Shown here piece after piece: positions 1-8,982 of a DNA stretch of 17,248 bases. The translations under genes were made by a program, and so were the position numbers. The notes below the pieces were generated by a model, which was given only the letters and a program-made list of their open reading frames with translations, was not told where the DNA came from and did not search any database. The DNA is taken from NCBI GenBank assembly GCA_903930805.1, contig CAIYZZ010000199.1, positions 1 through 17,248 of the forward strand. The letters run 5' to 3'. Within the stretch, counting starts at the first letter, position 1. Every line of letters begins with the position of its first letter. This stretch comes from an uncultured Rhodocyclaceae bacterium (lineage in GTDB: Bacteria > Pseudomonadota > Gammaproteobacteria > Burkholderiales > Rhodocyclaceae).

Positions 1-193
1 GGCGGGGTAAGAGCCCACCGCGGACGTGGTAACACGGACGGCACGGCACACCTCATCCGGGGCAAGGCCAAATAGGGGAGTAATGACGTTGCTCGCGTCG
101 CTCCCGGGTAGGCTGCTAGAGGCTGACGGTAACGTCAGCCCCAGAGGAATGGCTGCCCACGACAGAACCCGGCTTATCGGCGGACTTCCACCT
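1..193 (+). ncRNA. rnpB: RNase P RNA, 3' portion (bacterial type A)
   Basis: This is the catalytic RNA of ribonuclease P, which removes the 5' leader of tRNA precursors. The window opens inside the gene, so its 5' half is missing. The conserved block GCAAGGCCAAATAGG lies near 62-76, GGGTAGGCTGCT near 106-117, and the universal 3' core GACAGAACCCGGCTTATCGG at 161-180. The end is placed at 193 by comparison with the E. coli M1 RNA, which finishes in CACCT shortly after the TTATCGG block; here the matching CCACCT ends at 193. No strong GC-rich hairpin followed by a T-run is seen downstream, so the transcript end is uncertain. An rnpB gene next to mraZ is also found in Pseudomonas, so the neighbourhood is ancient. 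Any ORF drawn through this stretch is spurious. Confidence 0.95.
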
Positions 194-282
194 GCCCCGT
201 TACCCCCACAATCGGATCGACACGCCTCCCACCAAAATCACGCCTTGGGGATAAACCTCATAATTTACATTCAATGTGTTTT

Positions 283-310
283 TTGATGCATTGATTTTAA
301 AGAGTATATT
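283..310 (+). promoter_or_regulatory. Possible upstream sigma70 promoter
   Basis: TTGATG at 283-288 (4 of 6 matches to the -35 consensus) is followed after 16 bp by TATATT at 305-310 (5 of 6 matches to -10), in a markedly AT-rich patch between rnpB and mraZ. Transcription would begin near 317 and give a leader of about 125 nt before mraZ. It lies clear of the MraZ repeats, so it could supply transcripts with weaker MraZ control. This is inference from consensus matching only; AT-rich DNA often gives chance matches. Confidence 0.35.
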
Positions 311-378
311 TTTCACTGAGGCTCATCCAAAGTCTGAGCTAAGTCATTGTCTCGCCACAAAAATATTCATTTTTATCC

Positions 379-407
379 TTGACTCCCCTGAATCTGTGGA
401 TTAAAGT
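379..407 (+). promoter_or_regulatory. Main mraZ (dcw operon) promoter
   Basis: TTGACT at 379-384 (5 of 6 matches to the -35 consensus) is followed by an optimal 17-bp spacer and TAAAGT at 402-407 (4 of 6 matches to -10). Transcription would start near 414, giving a leader of about 30 nt before the mraZ ATG. The -10 overlaps the second GTGGR repeat of the operator, so MraZ bound there would compete directly with RNA polymerase. This fits the known negative autoregulation of mraZ. It is probably the chief promoter for the head of the cluster. Confidence 0.7.
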
Positions 408-430
408 GGGGACAAGTGGGAATTGGTGGG
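396..430 (+). promoter_or_regulatory. MraZ operator: four GTGGR repeats, 10-bp period
   Basis: GTGGA at 396-400 is followed by GTGGG at 406-410, 416-420 and 426-430, each exactly 10 bp after the previous one, so all lie on one face of the helix. Repeated (G)TGGG boxes separated by 5 nt just before mraZ are the known target of the MraZ protein, a ring-shaped oligomer of AbrB-like domains. The array covers the -10, the likely transcription start and the region just before the ribosome-binding site (AGAGG, 435-439). The first copy departs from the others at its last base and may be a weaker site. Confidence 0.85.
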
Positions 431-443
431 AGATAGAGGCGGA

Positions 444-893
444 ATGTTCCAAGGGGCGGCACAACTCAATCTGGATGCGAAGGGTCGGCTGGCGATTCCG
501 GCGCGGCATCGTGACGCGCTGGCGCAAGCGGGCGGAGGTCGTCTAGTGCTGACCGCGCATCCGCATCGTTGCCTGCTGCTTTATCCAGAACCCGCCTGGG
601 AGCCGATCCGCGACAAGATCCTGGCCGCGCCGAGCTTCGACCCACGCTCTGCCGCCGCCAAGCGCGTGCTGGTGGGTAATGCCCGCAGCGAGGAAGCCGA
701 CAGCGCAGGTCGCCTTCTCATCGCCCCCGAGTTGCGCGACTACGCCGGCTTCGAAAAACAGGTCTGGCTGGTCGGCATGGGTTCGCATTTCGAGATATGG
801 AGCGACGCCGGTTGGCGTCGCCAGCATGAAACCGCCTTCGAGGCTCTGGCAAGCGATCAACCGCCGCCGGGATTCGAGGGCATTTCCCTGTGA
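444..893 (+). CDS. mraZ: Transcriptional regulator MraZ
   Basis: This is the DNA-binding repressor of the dcw operon, 149 residues, a usual length. It has two AbrB/SpoVT-like half domains, each with the family signature: DAKGRLAIPARHR at residues 11-23 and DSAGRLLIAPELR at 86-98. The ATG at 444 is preferred over an in-frame TTG at 423. It gives the standard N-terminus MFQG, has AGAGG at 435-439 as ribosome-binding site, and leaves the GTGGG operator repeats outside the coding region. It is the first gene of the operon, 6 bp before rsmH. It is expected to bind the repeats at 396-430 and repress its own operon. Confidence 0.95.
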   Translation: MFQGAAQLNLDAKGRLAIPARHRDALAQAGGGRLVLTAHPHRCLLLYPEPAWEPIRDKILAAPSFDPRSAAAKRVLVGNARSEEADSAGRLLIAPELRDYAGFEKQVWLVGMGSHFEIWSDAGWRRQHETAFEALASDQPPPGFEGISL

Positions 894-899
894 TCGGGA

Positions 900-1859
900 A
901 TGATGAGCCCGCCTTCCCCGGCAGCCCATCTGCCGGTGCTGCTGACGGAGGCCGTAGCAGCACTGGCAATCAAACCGGACGGCCTCTATGTCGACGCCAC
1001 CTTCGGGCGCGGCGGGCACAGCCGGGCAATTCTGGAAAAGTTGGGCCCGGCCGGTCGCCTGGTCGCGCTGGATCGCGATCCGATGGCGATCGCCGCCGGG
1101 AAAGCAATCACCGATCCGCGTTTCAGTCTTGTACACGCTGCGTTCAGTCACCTGGACGAAGTGCTGACCGCACGGGGCGTAAGCAATGTGGATGGAATTT
1201 TGCTGGACGTGGGCGTGTCGTCGCCGCAACTGGACGACCCGTCACGGGGTATGAGTTTTCGTTTCGATGCGCCGCTCGACATGCGCATGGATACGACGCA
1301 GGGGGAAACCGCAGCGGATTTTCTGGCGCATGCGGAACAACATCAAATAGAGGAGGTGATTCGTGAGTATGGCGAAGAACGGTTTGCTCATGCGCTTGCA
1401 AAGGCGCTTGTTGCTGCTCGGAGCGGGCAGCGTATTTCATCCACAGGACAGCTTGCCGCGCTCGTGGCGGCGGTCGTCCGCACGCGCGAGCCAGGGCAGC
1501 ACCCGGCGACGCGCACCTTCCAGGCTCTACGGATTCACGTCAATCGGGAGCTTGAGGAGCTGTCGCTAACCCTGCCGCAGGCGCTCGGCCGCTTGCAGCC
1601 GGGCGGACAAGAAGAAGGACAGCCCGGAGGCCGTCTTGCCGTGATCAGCTTTCATTCCCTCGAAGACCGTATCGTCAAACGCTTTCTGCGCGACGCGGCA
1701 AATCCGCCGCAGCCGCCAAAGGGGGTGCCGGTGCGTGCCGCCGACCTGCCGGAGCCGACTTTGCGTCTGGTCGGCAAACCGCTCAGGGCCGGCGCTGCCG
1801 AAATTGCCGCCAACCCGCGGGCGCGCAGTGCGGTGATGCGCGTGGCTGAGATGCTTTAG
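900..1859 (+). CDS. rsmH: 16S rRNA (cytosine(1402)-N(4))-methyltransferase RsmH
   Basis: RsmH (formerly MraW) uses S-adenosylmethionine to methylate N4 of C1402 in the 16S rRNA P-site region. It has 319 residues, normal for the family. Visible signatures are HLPVLL near the start, the SAM-binding motif [11 protein letters not shown] at residues 31-41, [11 protein letters not shown] with [16 protein letters not shown] in the middle, and [14 protein letters not shown] from residue 249. Two ATG codons stand in tandem at 900 and 903. The Shine-Dalgarno is weak (GGGA just before), so the second ATG is possible, and translation may depend on coupling to mraZ, which ends 6 bp earlier. The gene sits at its canonical place in the cluster. 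Confidence 0.95.
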   Translation: MMSPPSPAAHLPVLLTEAVAALAIKPDGLYVDATFGRGGHSRAILEKLGPAGRLVALDRDPMAIAAGKAITDPRFSLVHAAFSHLDEVLTARGVSNVDGILLDVGVSSPQLDDPSRGMSFRFDAPLDMRMDTTQGETAADFLAHAEQHQIEEVIREYGEERFAHALAKALVAARSGQRISSTGQLAALVAAVVRTREPGQHPATRTFQALRIHVNRELEELSLTLPQALGRLQPGGQEEGQPGGRLAVISFHSLEDRIVKRFLRDAANPPQPPKGVPVRAADLPEPTLRLVGKPLRAGAAEIAANPRARSAVMRVAEML

Positions 1860-1861
1860 TC

Positions 1862-2122
1862 ATGGCACGCCTCAATCTGATCCTGTTGGCAGCAGTGCTC
1901 ATCAGCGCGTTGGCCGCCGTATCGACCAACCACCGCGCCCGCAAACTCGTCACCGAATACGAGCGCGAACAACAGCGCATGCGTGCGCTGGAAATCGAGT
2001 GGGGGCAGTTGCAGCTCGAGCAAAGCACTTGGGCCACCCATGCGCGCATTGAGCAGATCGCCCGCGAAAAACTCGGTATGCGCCCGCCCAAGGCCGGGCA
2101 GATCGTGGCCACGGAACCATGA
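1862..2122 (+). CDS. ftsL: Cell division protein FtsL
   Basis: FtsL is a small bitopic inner-membrane protein of the FtsQLB subcomplex that activates the FtsW-FtsI septal synthase. The 86-residue protein has a hydrophobic segment at about residues 4-20, a short basic turn (NHRARK), and then a charged periplasmic helix likely to form a coiled coil with FtsB. It ends in the conserved region REKLGMRPPKAGQIV. Start 1862 lies 2 bp after the rsmH stop with no clear Shine-Dalgarno, suggesting translational coupling. The identity rests on size, topology, the C-terminal motif and its position before ftsI, because FtsL proteins are poorly conserved. Confidence 0.92.
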   Translation: MARLNLILLAAVLISALAAVSTNHRARKLVTEYEREQQRMRALEIEWGQLQLEQSTWATHARIEQIAREKLGMRPPKAGQIVATEP

Positions 2123-2126
2123 AACC

Positions 2127-3851
2127 GTGAAGCTGACGCGCAGCCCCATACTCGCCGAAGCACTGCCCGCCTGGCGCGCCCATCTCGTCATGGGCCTGAT
2201 GCTATTTGGTTCCGCTGCACTGGTGGTTCGCTCGTTTTACCTGCAGGGAGTAAACAAGGACTTCCTGATCGGCAAGGGTGAATCGCGTTACGAGCGCGTG
2301 ATCGAAATATCGGCGACACGCGGCCGCATTCTCGATCGTCATGGCGATGTGCTGGCGATGTCAACGCCGGTGAAGTCGGTCTGGGCGATCCCGGAAGACG
2401 CCAGGCTGACCCCCGCCCAAACACGCGAACTGGCAGTTTTTCTCGAGATGGACGCGCGTGAGCTAGGGCGCAAACTCGCCGGCGCTCGAGATTTTGTCTA
2501 TCTCAAGCGCCAGATTGCGCCGGATGTGGCCACACAGATTGCCGACCTCAAGCTCCCAGGCGTGCACTTCCAAAATGAATTCCGCCGCTACTACCCTACC
2601 GGTGAAGTCACCTCCCACATGCTCGGCTTTACCGGTGCACAGGATATTGGTCAAGAGGGCATCGAGCTCGCCATGGAAGCCCAACTCGCCGGCAAGCCGG
2701 GTAGCCGCCGCGTCATCAAAGATCGGCGCGGGCAAATCGTCGAAGATGTCGAATCAATCCTGGTGCCACAAGAGGGCAAGGATACCGTCCTTGCCCTCGA
2801 CGCCAAGCTGCAGTATCTGGCCTACTCGCAACTCAAGCAGGCAATCAGCGAGCACAAGGCCAAGGCCGGCGGCATCGTCGTGCTCGACGCCAAGAGCGGC
2901 GAGGTGCTGGCGCTCGCCAACCTGCCGACCTACAACCCGAACAACCGCACGCGACTCTCCGGTGCGCAGCTACGCAATCGCGCCTTCACCGATACTTTCG
3001 AGCCCGGTTCGACCTTCAAGCCATTCACCATCGCATTGGCACTCGACAAAGGCAATGTGCGCTTCGACACACCGATTCAAACCGCACCCGGCAAGCTGAC
3101 CATCGGCACGGCGACGATTTCGGATGCCCACCCGCATGGTGTGTTGTCGGTCGCCCAGGTGATCCAGAAATCGTCCAACATTGGTGCCGCCAAGATGGCG
3201 CTGGCGCTACCTTCCGAGGATATGTGGAAGATGTTCGACAGCCTGGGTTTCGGTCAGCCGCTCAAGCTGGGCTTCCCCGGCGAGGCGGGTGGTCGCCTGC
3301 GTCCCTGGAAGCGCTGGCGACCGATAGAACAGGCCACCATGTCCTACGGCCATGGCATTTCGGTGACACTTATCCAGCTCGCACGCGCCTATCAGGCCTT
3401 CGCACGCGACGGCGACTTGCTGCCACTGTCGCTGGCACGCCTGGATACGGTTCCCGCTGTGGGTGCTCGTGTGTTTTCGGAGCAGACGGCGCGCGAAGTA
3501 CGCGCCATGCTCGAAATGGCGGTTCAACCTGGCGGCACCGCACCCAAGGCACAGATACAGGGCTACCGCGTCGCCGGCAAGACCGGCACCGCCCAAAAAC
3601 TCGAAGGCGGCCTTTACGCCAACAAGTACGTGTCTGCCTTTGTCGGCTTCGCGCCGGTGTCTGACCCGCGCCTGGTCATTGCAGTGATGATCGACGAACC
3701 CTCTGCCGGTAAGTACTACGGCGGCGAAGTCGCCGCACCGGTATTTGCCAACGTAATGAGCGGTGCGCTGCGGACTCTGGGCGTGACGCCCGATGCAACG
3801 CTCAGGCCATTGCAGGTAGCGATAGCGGCACCAGTCAAGGAGGAGATGTGA
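2127..3851 (+). CDS. ftsI: Septal peptidoglycan transpeptidase FtsI (PBP3)
   Basis: FtsI is the class B penicillin-binding protein that crosslinks septal peptidoglycan as partner of FtsW. The 574 residues compare with 588 in E. coli. Order: short cytoplasmic tail, membrane segment at about residues 19-37, the PBP-dimer motif RGRILDRHG, then the transpeptidase domain. The three active-site motifs are present: STFK with Ser295 and Lys298, SSN at 349-351, and KTGT at 485-488. The GTG at 2127 is chosen as start because it gives a normal-length cytoplasmic tail. The same frame stays open back to an ATG at 1983, but that extension lies inside ftsL and its sequence is not FtsI-like. A weak CGGAA precedes the start. 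The stop overlaps the murE start by 4 nt. Confidence 0.93.
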   Translation: MKLTRSPILAEALPAWRAHLVMGLMLFGSAALVVRSFYLQGVNKDFLIGKGESRYERVIEISATRGRILDRHGDVLAMSTPVKSVWAIPEDARLTPAQTRELAVFLEMDARELGRKLAGARDFVYLKRQIAPDVATQIADLKLPGVHFQNEFRRYYPTGEVTSHMLGFTGAQDIGQEGIELAMEAQLAGKPGSRRVIKDRRGQIVEDVESILVPQEGKDTVLALDAKLQYLAYSQLKQAISEHKAKAGGIVVLDAKSGEVLALANLPTYNPNNRTRLSGAQLRNRAFTDTFEPGSTFKPFTIALALDKGNVRFDTPIQTAPGKLTIGTATISDAHPHGVLSVAQVIQKSSNIGAAKMALALPSEDMWKMFDSLGFGQPLKLGFPGEAGGRLRPWKRWRPIEQATMSYGHGISVTLIQLARAYQAFARDGDLLPLSLARLDTVPAVGARVFSEQTAREVRAMLEMAVQPGGTAPKAQIQGYRVAGKTGTAQKLEGGLYANKYVSAFVGFAPVSDPRLVIAVMIDEPSAGKYYGGEVAAPVFANVMSGALRTLGVTPDATLRPLQVAIAAPVKEEM

Positions 3852-5050
3852 GCGCAGCAGCCTCTCCGCTGTTCATGATTGGTGTCACCGGTACCAACGG
3901 CAAGACATCGGTGACCCAGTGGATTGCCCATGCGCTAACCCGACTGGGGCGCAAATGTGCGCTGGTTGGCACACTAGGCAATGGCTTTCCCGAGGCGCTG
4001 GCGCCAGGTCCGAACACCACGCCCGGCGCGGCCGTGCTGCAGCAATTGCTCCCCGAATTCGTCCGTCAAGGCGCGCAAGCCTGTGCGATGGAAGTTTCAT
4101 CGATCGGGCTTCATCAGGACAGGGTGGCCGGGCTCGTTTTCGACGTGGCTGTTTTTACCAATTTCACCCGCGATCACCTTGACTACCACGGCAACATGGC
4201 GGCATACGCTGCCGAAAAACGCAAGCTGTTCGAGATGCCTGGGCTGCGTACAGCGGTCATCAATCTCGACGATCCATTCGGCGTCGAACTGGCCGCGCAA
4301 CTCAAGGGGCGCGTACGCACCCTCGGCTACACACTGGCCGACGGGCAAGGCGGGGACAGGGTGCTGCGCGCGAAAAACCTTGCCCAGACCGGCACGGGTG
4401 CCACCTTTGAGGTAGACGGGGTGTGCTTCGCGGCACCGGTGATCGGCCGCTTCAACGTATCCAATCTGCTAGCGGTGATCGGCGTGCTGATTGCAGGCAA
4501 CGAATCGTTGTCGGCTATTGCCACCGCGTTGCAGGGCATTACGCCGCCCCCGGGGCGCATGCAGACACTGGGCGGAATCGACGAACCACTGGTGGTGGTC
4601 GATTACGCCCATTCGCCGGATGCGCTGGAAAAGGTGCTGACAACCTTGCACGAAACCGCAACGGTGCGTGGCGGCAAACTCATTTGCGTGTTTGGCTGCG
4701 GTGGCGACCGCGATGCAGGCAAGCGGCCAGTCATGGGCGGCATCGCCGAGCGCTACGCCGATACGGTGGTGCTGACCAGTGACAACCCGCGCAGCGAAAA
4801 CCCGCAAGCCATCATCGCCGCCATTCGGTCAGGCATGCAAGGCTCGCCAGTGATCGAGGTGGATCGTGCGCTAGCCATCGGGCAGGCCATCAGGCAAGCC
4901 GACGCGCGCGACGTGATCCTGCTTGCCGGCAAGGGGCACGAGACATATCAGGAAATTGCCGGCGTGCGTTTGCCATTCTCAGACATCGAAGCCGGAAAGT
5001 CGGCTCTGGCAGGACGGCAGGCGGCGCCGCAGCGGCAACCATCATGCTGA
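3848..5050 (+). CDS. murE: MurE, UDP-MurNAc-tripeptide synthetase lacking its N-terminal domain
   Basis: MurE adds meso-diaminopimelate to UDP-MurNAc-L-Ala-D-Glu using ATP. The central and C-terminal Mur ligase domains are intact: P-loop GTNGKT at residues 15-20, NTTP at 56-59, EVSS at 82-85, TNFTRDHLDYHG at 104-115, the probable carbamoylated Lys124, the meso-DAP selectivity motif DNPR at 312-315, and GKGHE at 361-365. However, it has only 400 residues against roughly 490-510 in the family. The P-loop begins about 12 residues from the N-terminus, whereas E. coli has over 100 residues before it. The UDP-binding domain 1 is therefore absent. The GTG start at 3848 is backed by a strong AAGGAGG (3837-3843) and overlaps the ftsI stop. 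Upstream in this frame there is no other start codon before the stop at 3710-3712, and that stretch is not Mur-like. The remaining reading frame is undamaged. Whether it is active is unknown. Confidence 0.9.
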   Translation: MSAAASPLFMIGVTGTNGKTSVTQWIAHALTRLGRKCALVGTLGNGFPEALAPGPNTTPGAAVLQQLLPEFVRQGAQACAMEVSSIGLHQDRVAGLVFDVAVFTNFTRDHLDYHGNMAAYAAEKRKLFEMPGLRTAVINLDDPFGVELAAQLKGRVRTLGYTLADGQGGDRVLRAKNLAQTGTGATFEVDGVCFAAPVIGRFNVSNLLAVIGVLIAGNESLSAIATALQGITPPPGRMQTLGGIDEPLVVVDYAHSPDALEKVLTTLHETATVRGGKLICVFGCGGDRDAGKRPVMGGIAERYADTVVLTSDNPRSENPQAIIAAIRSGMQGSPVIEVDRALAIGQAIRQADARDVILLAGKGHETYQEIAGVRLPFSDIEAGKSALAGRQAAPQRQPSC

Positions 5051-6409
5051 ATCTGACTGAAACCGCACAAGCCATCGGCGGCCAACAACAAGGGCGTGAT
5101 GCCAACTTCACCAGCGTCGGTAGCGACTCACGCGCAGTGATGCCGGGCATGCTGTTCGTCGCGCTCAAGGGTGAGTACTTCGATGGTCACGACCATGTGC
5201 GCGACGCTCTAGCACAGGGGGCAGTCGGCGCATTGGTAACGCAGGAATGGGCAGCCGCCAACCACAATCTGCCACTGGTGTCCGTGGTCGACACGCGCAT
5301 GGCACTGGGTGCACTGGCGGCGCACTGGCGCGGCCGCTTCCACCTGCCGCTGATCGGCATCACCGGCAGTAACGGCAAGACCACTGTGAAGGAGATGTGC
5401 GCCACGATCTTGCGCGCCCACTTTGGCCAGCATGGCGTACTGGCCACAAGCGGCAATCTCAACAACGACATCGGCCTGCCGCTGAGCTTGTTGAAGCTGC
5501 GCCACGAACACCACGGTGCGGTGATCGAGATGGGCATGAACCATCCGGGCGAGATTACCTACCTGACCAACATCGCACGGCCGACGGTCGCACTGGTGAA
5601 TAACGCCCAGCGCGCCCATCTCGCCGGGCTCGGTACGCTAGCTGACGTGGCGCGTGCCAAGGGTGAGATCTTCGCCGGGCTGGCCGCCGATGGCGTGGCA
5701 GTAATCAATGCCGACGATGCGCAAGCCGCCTTATGGAAGGAACAAAATGCCGGGCGGCAGTTGCTGAGTTTTGGTTTTGCGCCAGGCGCGGACGTAGCTG
5801 GCCATTGGCAGCCAAACCACGACAACAAGGGCTTCGGCGGAGAATTGACGTTGCTTACCCCGCAGGGCGAGACCAGCGTGCATCTGTCTGTGCCCGGAGA
5901 GCACAATGCCCGCAACGCGCTGGCAGCAGCCGCAGCCTGCCTCGCGGCAGGCGTTACGCTGGCTTCGGTAGGGCGTGGCCTAGCAAGCTATGGCGGTATC
6001 AAGGGTCGCTTGCAGCAGAAATTCGGCTGGAACGGCGCCACGATCATCGATGATAGCTACAACGCAAACCCCGACTCCATGCGCGCTGCCATCGACGTGC
6101 TGGCCGCCCTGCCCGGCCGGCGCATCTTCGTCATGGGTGACATGGGCGAGGTGGGCGAGGCAGCCTGCCAGTTGCACGACGAGATCGGCGGCTACGCCAA
6201 AAGCCAGGGCATCGACCAGCTGTTCGCGCTAGGCGAAAAGAGTGTGGCGGCGGCACATAACTTCGGCAGTGGCGCGCAGCACCATGCGAGTGTCAAGACA
6301 CTGGTCATCGCCCTGAAACCGTTCATGAACAAAGACGCGACCGTACTCATCAAAGGTTCACGCTTCATGCGCATGGAGTGCGTAACCGAGGCCATTCTGG
6401 AGCAACCTG

Positions 6410-6420
<11 letters not shown>
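5044..6420 (+). CDS. murF: UDP-MurNAc-tripeptide:D-alanyl-D-alanine ligase MurF
   Basis: MurF completes the cytoplasmic peptidoglycan precursor by adding D-Ala-D-Ala to UDP-MurNAc-tripeptide. The 458 residues match the family (452 in E. coli). All three Mur ligase domains are present: an N-terminal substrate domain with [18 protein letters not shown] around residues 27-44, the ATP loop GSNGKT at 108-113, [11 protein letters not shown] and [10 protein letters not shown] in the central domain, then [11 protein letters not shown] and a C-terminal domain ending with [11 protein letters not shown]. It is a useful contrast to the neighbouring MurE, which lacks the matching first domain. Its ATG overlaps the murE end by 7 nt, and its own end overlaps mraY by 11 nt, so coupled translation is likely. 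Confidence 0.96.
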
Positions 6421-7578
<1,158 letters not shown>

Positions 7579-7579
<1 letters not shown>

Positions 7580-8982
7580 TGAATCTGGCCGGCAAACACG
7601 TCCTCATCCTCGGCCTCGGCGAATCGGGCCTCGCTTGCGCGCGCTGGTGCGGCCGCCAGGGCGCGCAGGTGCGGGTGGCGGATACACGCACTACGCCGCC
7701 CTATCTGGATGAGCTCAAGAGCCGTGTCGCCAGCGCCGACTTTTGCGCCGCGCAGTTCAACGAGAATTTCGACAAGCTGCTATTGGAAGGCATCGATCTG
7801 TTGGTGCTCTCGCCGGGCCTGTCCGGCGGCCTGATGGTCGTGATCCATGCCCGCGCCAAAAATATTCCTGTCGTCGGCGAGATCGAGTTGTTCGCGCAAG
7901 CCCTGCGCACACTCAAGCAGCACGTACCTGTATTGGCAATCACCGGTACCAACGGCAAGACCACCACCACCGCGCTCACCGGCCACCTGATCGCAGCCAC
8001 CGGCAGGACAGTCGGCATTGCCGGCAACATCTCTCCGGCCGCACTCACCGCGCTCATGGATCACCAGGATCGTAATGCTTTGCCGCAAGCCTGGGTGCTG
8101 GAACTGTCGAGCTTCCAACTGGAAACCACCTCAACGCTCAACGCCACGGCGGCCACCGTTCTCAATATCTCCGACGATCATCTCGACCGCTACATCGACC
8201 TCGACGAATACGCCAGCACCAAGGCGCGCATTCTTCAAGGCGAGGGCGTGCAGATCCTGAATCGTCAGGATGCGCACGTGAAAAGCATGGCGTTTCCGGG
8301 TCGCCCATTGATCACGTTCGGCCTTGACGCACCGGCCGATCCGGCGGATTTCGGGTTGCGAGAAAATCGTGGCGCAAACTGGCTGGTACAAGGTGACCGC
8401 TACCTGTTGCCGGTAAGCGAGTTACCGATCCCCGGACTTCACAATGCCTCCAACGCGCTGGCGGCATTGGCCCTGTGCGCGGCAATCGGCATCGATGCCG
8501 TGACCCTGCTGCCGGCGCTGCGGGCCTTTCGCGGTCTGCCGCACCGCGTCGAGAAAGTTGCCGAGATCGCGGGCGTAACCTACTACGACGACTCGAAGGG
8601 CACCAATGTCGGCGCGACGGTTGCGGCCTTGCAAGGATTGGGAGGCGTCGGCTGTAAATCTGTCGTGATTCTCGGGGGAGATGGCAAAGGCCAGAATTTT
8701 TCGCCGCTCAAGTCCGCCGTGGCCAAACATGCGCGCGGTGTCGTCCTGATTGGCCGCGACGGGCCGAAGATTCGCGCCGCCATCGACGGCTGCGGCGTCC
8801 CCATCTTGAATGCGGAAACGCTGGATGAAGCCGTGGTAGCGGCAGCGGTGCGCGCACAACCCGGCGACGCCGTGCTGCTGTCGCCAGCTTGCGCCAGCTA
8901 CGACATGTTTCGCCACTATGAACACCGTGCCGAAGTGTTCAGGACAGCGGTGCAAGCGCTGCCGCAAGGAAGCAGGCAATGA
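7579..8982 (+). CDS. murD: UDP-MurNAc-L-alanine:D-glutamate ligase MurD
   Basis: MurD adds D-glutamate to UDP-MurNAc-L-Ala in the cytoplasm with ATP. Its 467 residues form three domains: an N-terminal Rossmann-like domain opening with [12 protein letters not shown], the central ATPase domain with GTNGKT at residues 123-128, GNIS, and ELSSFQLE, and a C-terminal domain with [11 protein letters not shown] and [11 protein letters not shown], closing with [12 protein letters not shown]. All family landmarks are present and the length is normal. The start is joined to the mraY stop as TGATG, and its end overlaps ftsW as ATGA, so its translation is probably coupled on both sides. Confidence 0.97.

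Noticed and set aside
26..286. Plus-strand 86-codon ORF at the window start
   Set aside because: It runs through the conserved RNase P RNA sequence and is explained by rnpB.
267..298. Weak terminator candidates after rnpB (ACAT/ATGT with a T-run at 279-284; TCAATG/CATTGA followed by TTTT)
   Set aside because: The stems are short and AT-rich, some 75-100 nt after the RNA end. They are too weak to call as a terminator from sequence alone.
1983..2126. N-terminal extension of FtsI from the in-frame ATG at 1983
   Set aside because: It would overlap most of ftsL in another frame, has shadow-like Ser/Pro/Arg composition, and the GTG at 2127 gives the normal FtsI topology and length.
3713..3847. 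Hidden MurE N-terminal domain upstream of the GTG in the same or a shifted frame
   Set aside because: The frame is open from 3713 but has no start codon before 3848 and its translation is not Mur-like. The other frame there encodes the normal FtsI C-terminus. There is no room for about 100 residues of domain 1, so a frameshift does not explain the short MurE.
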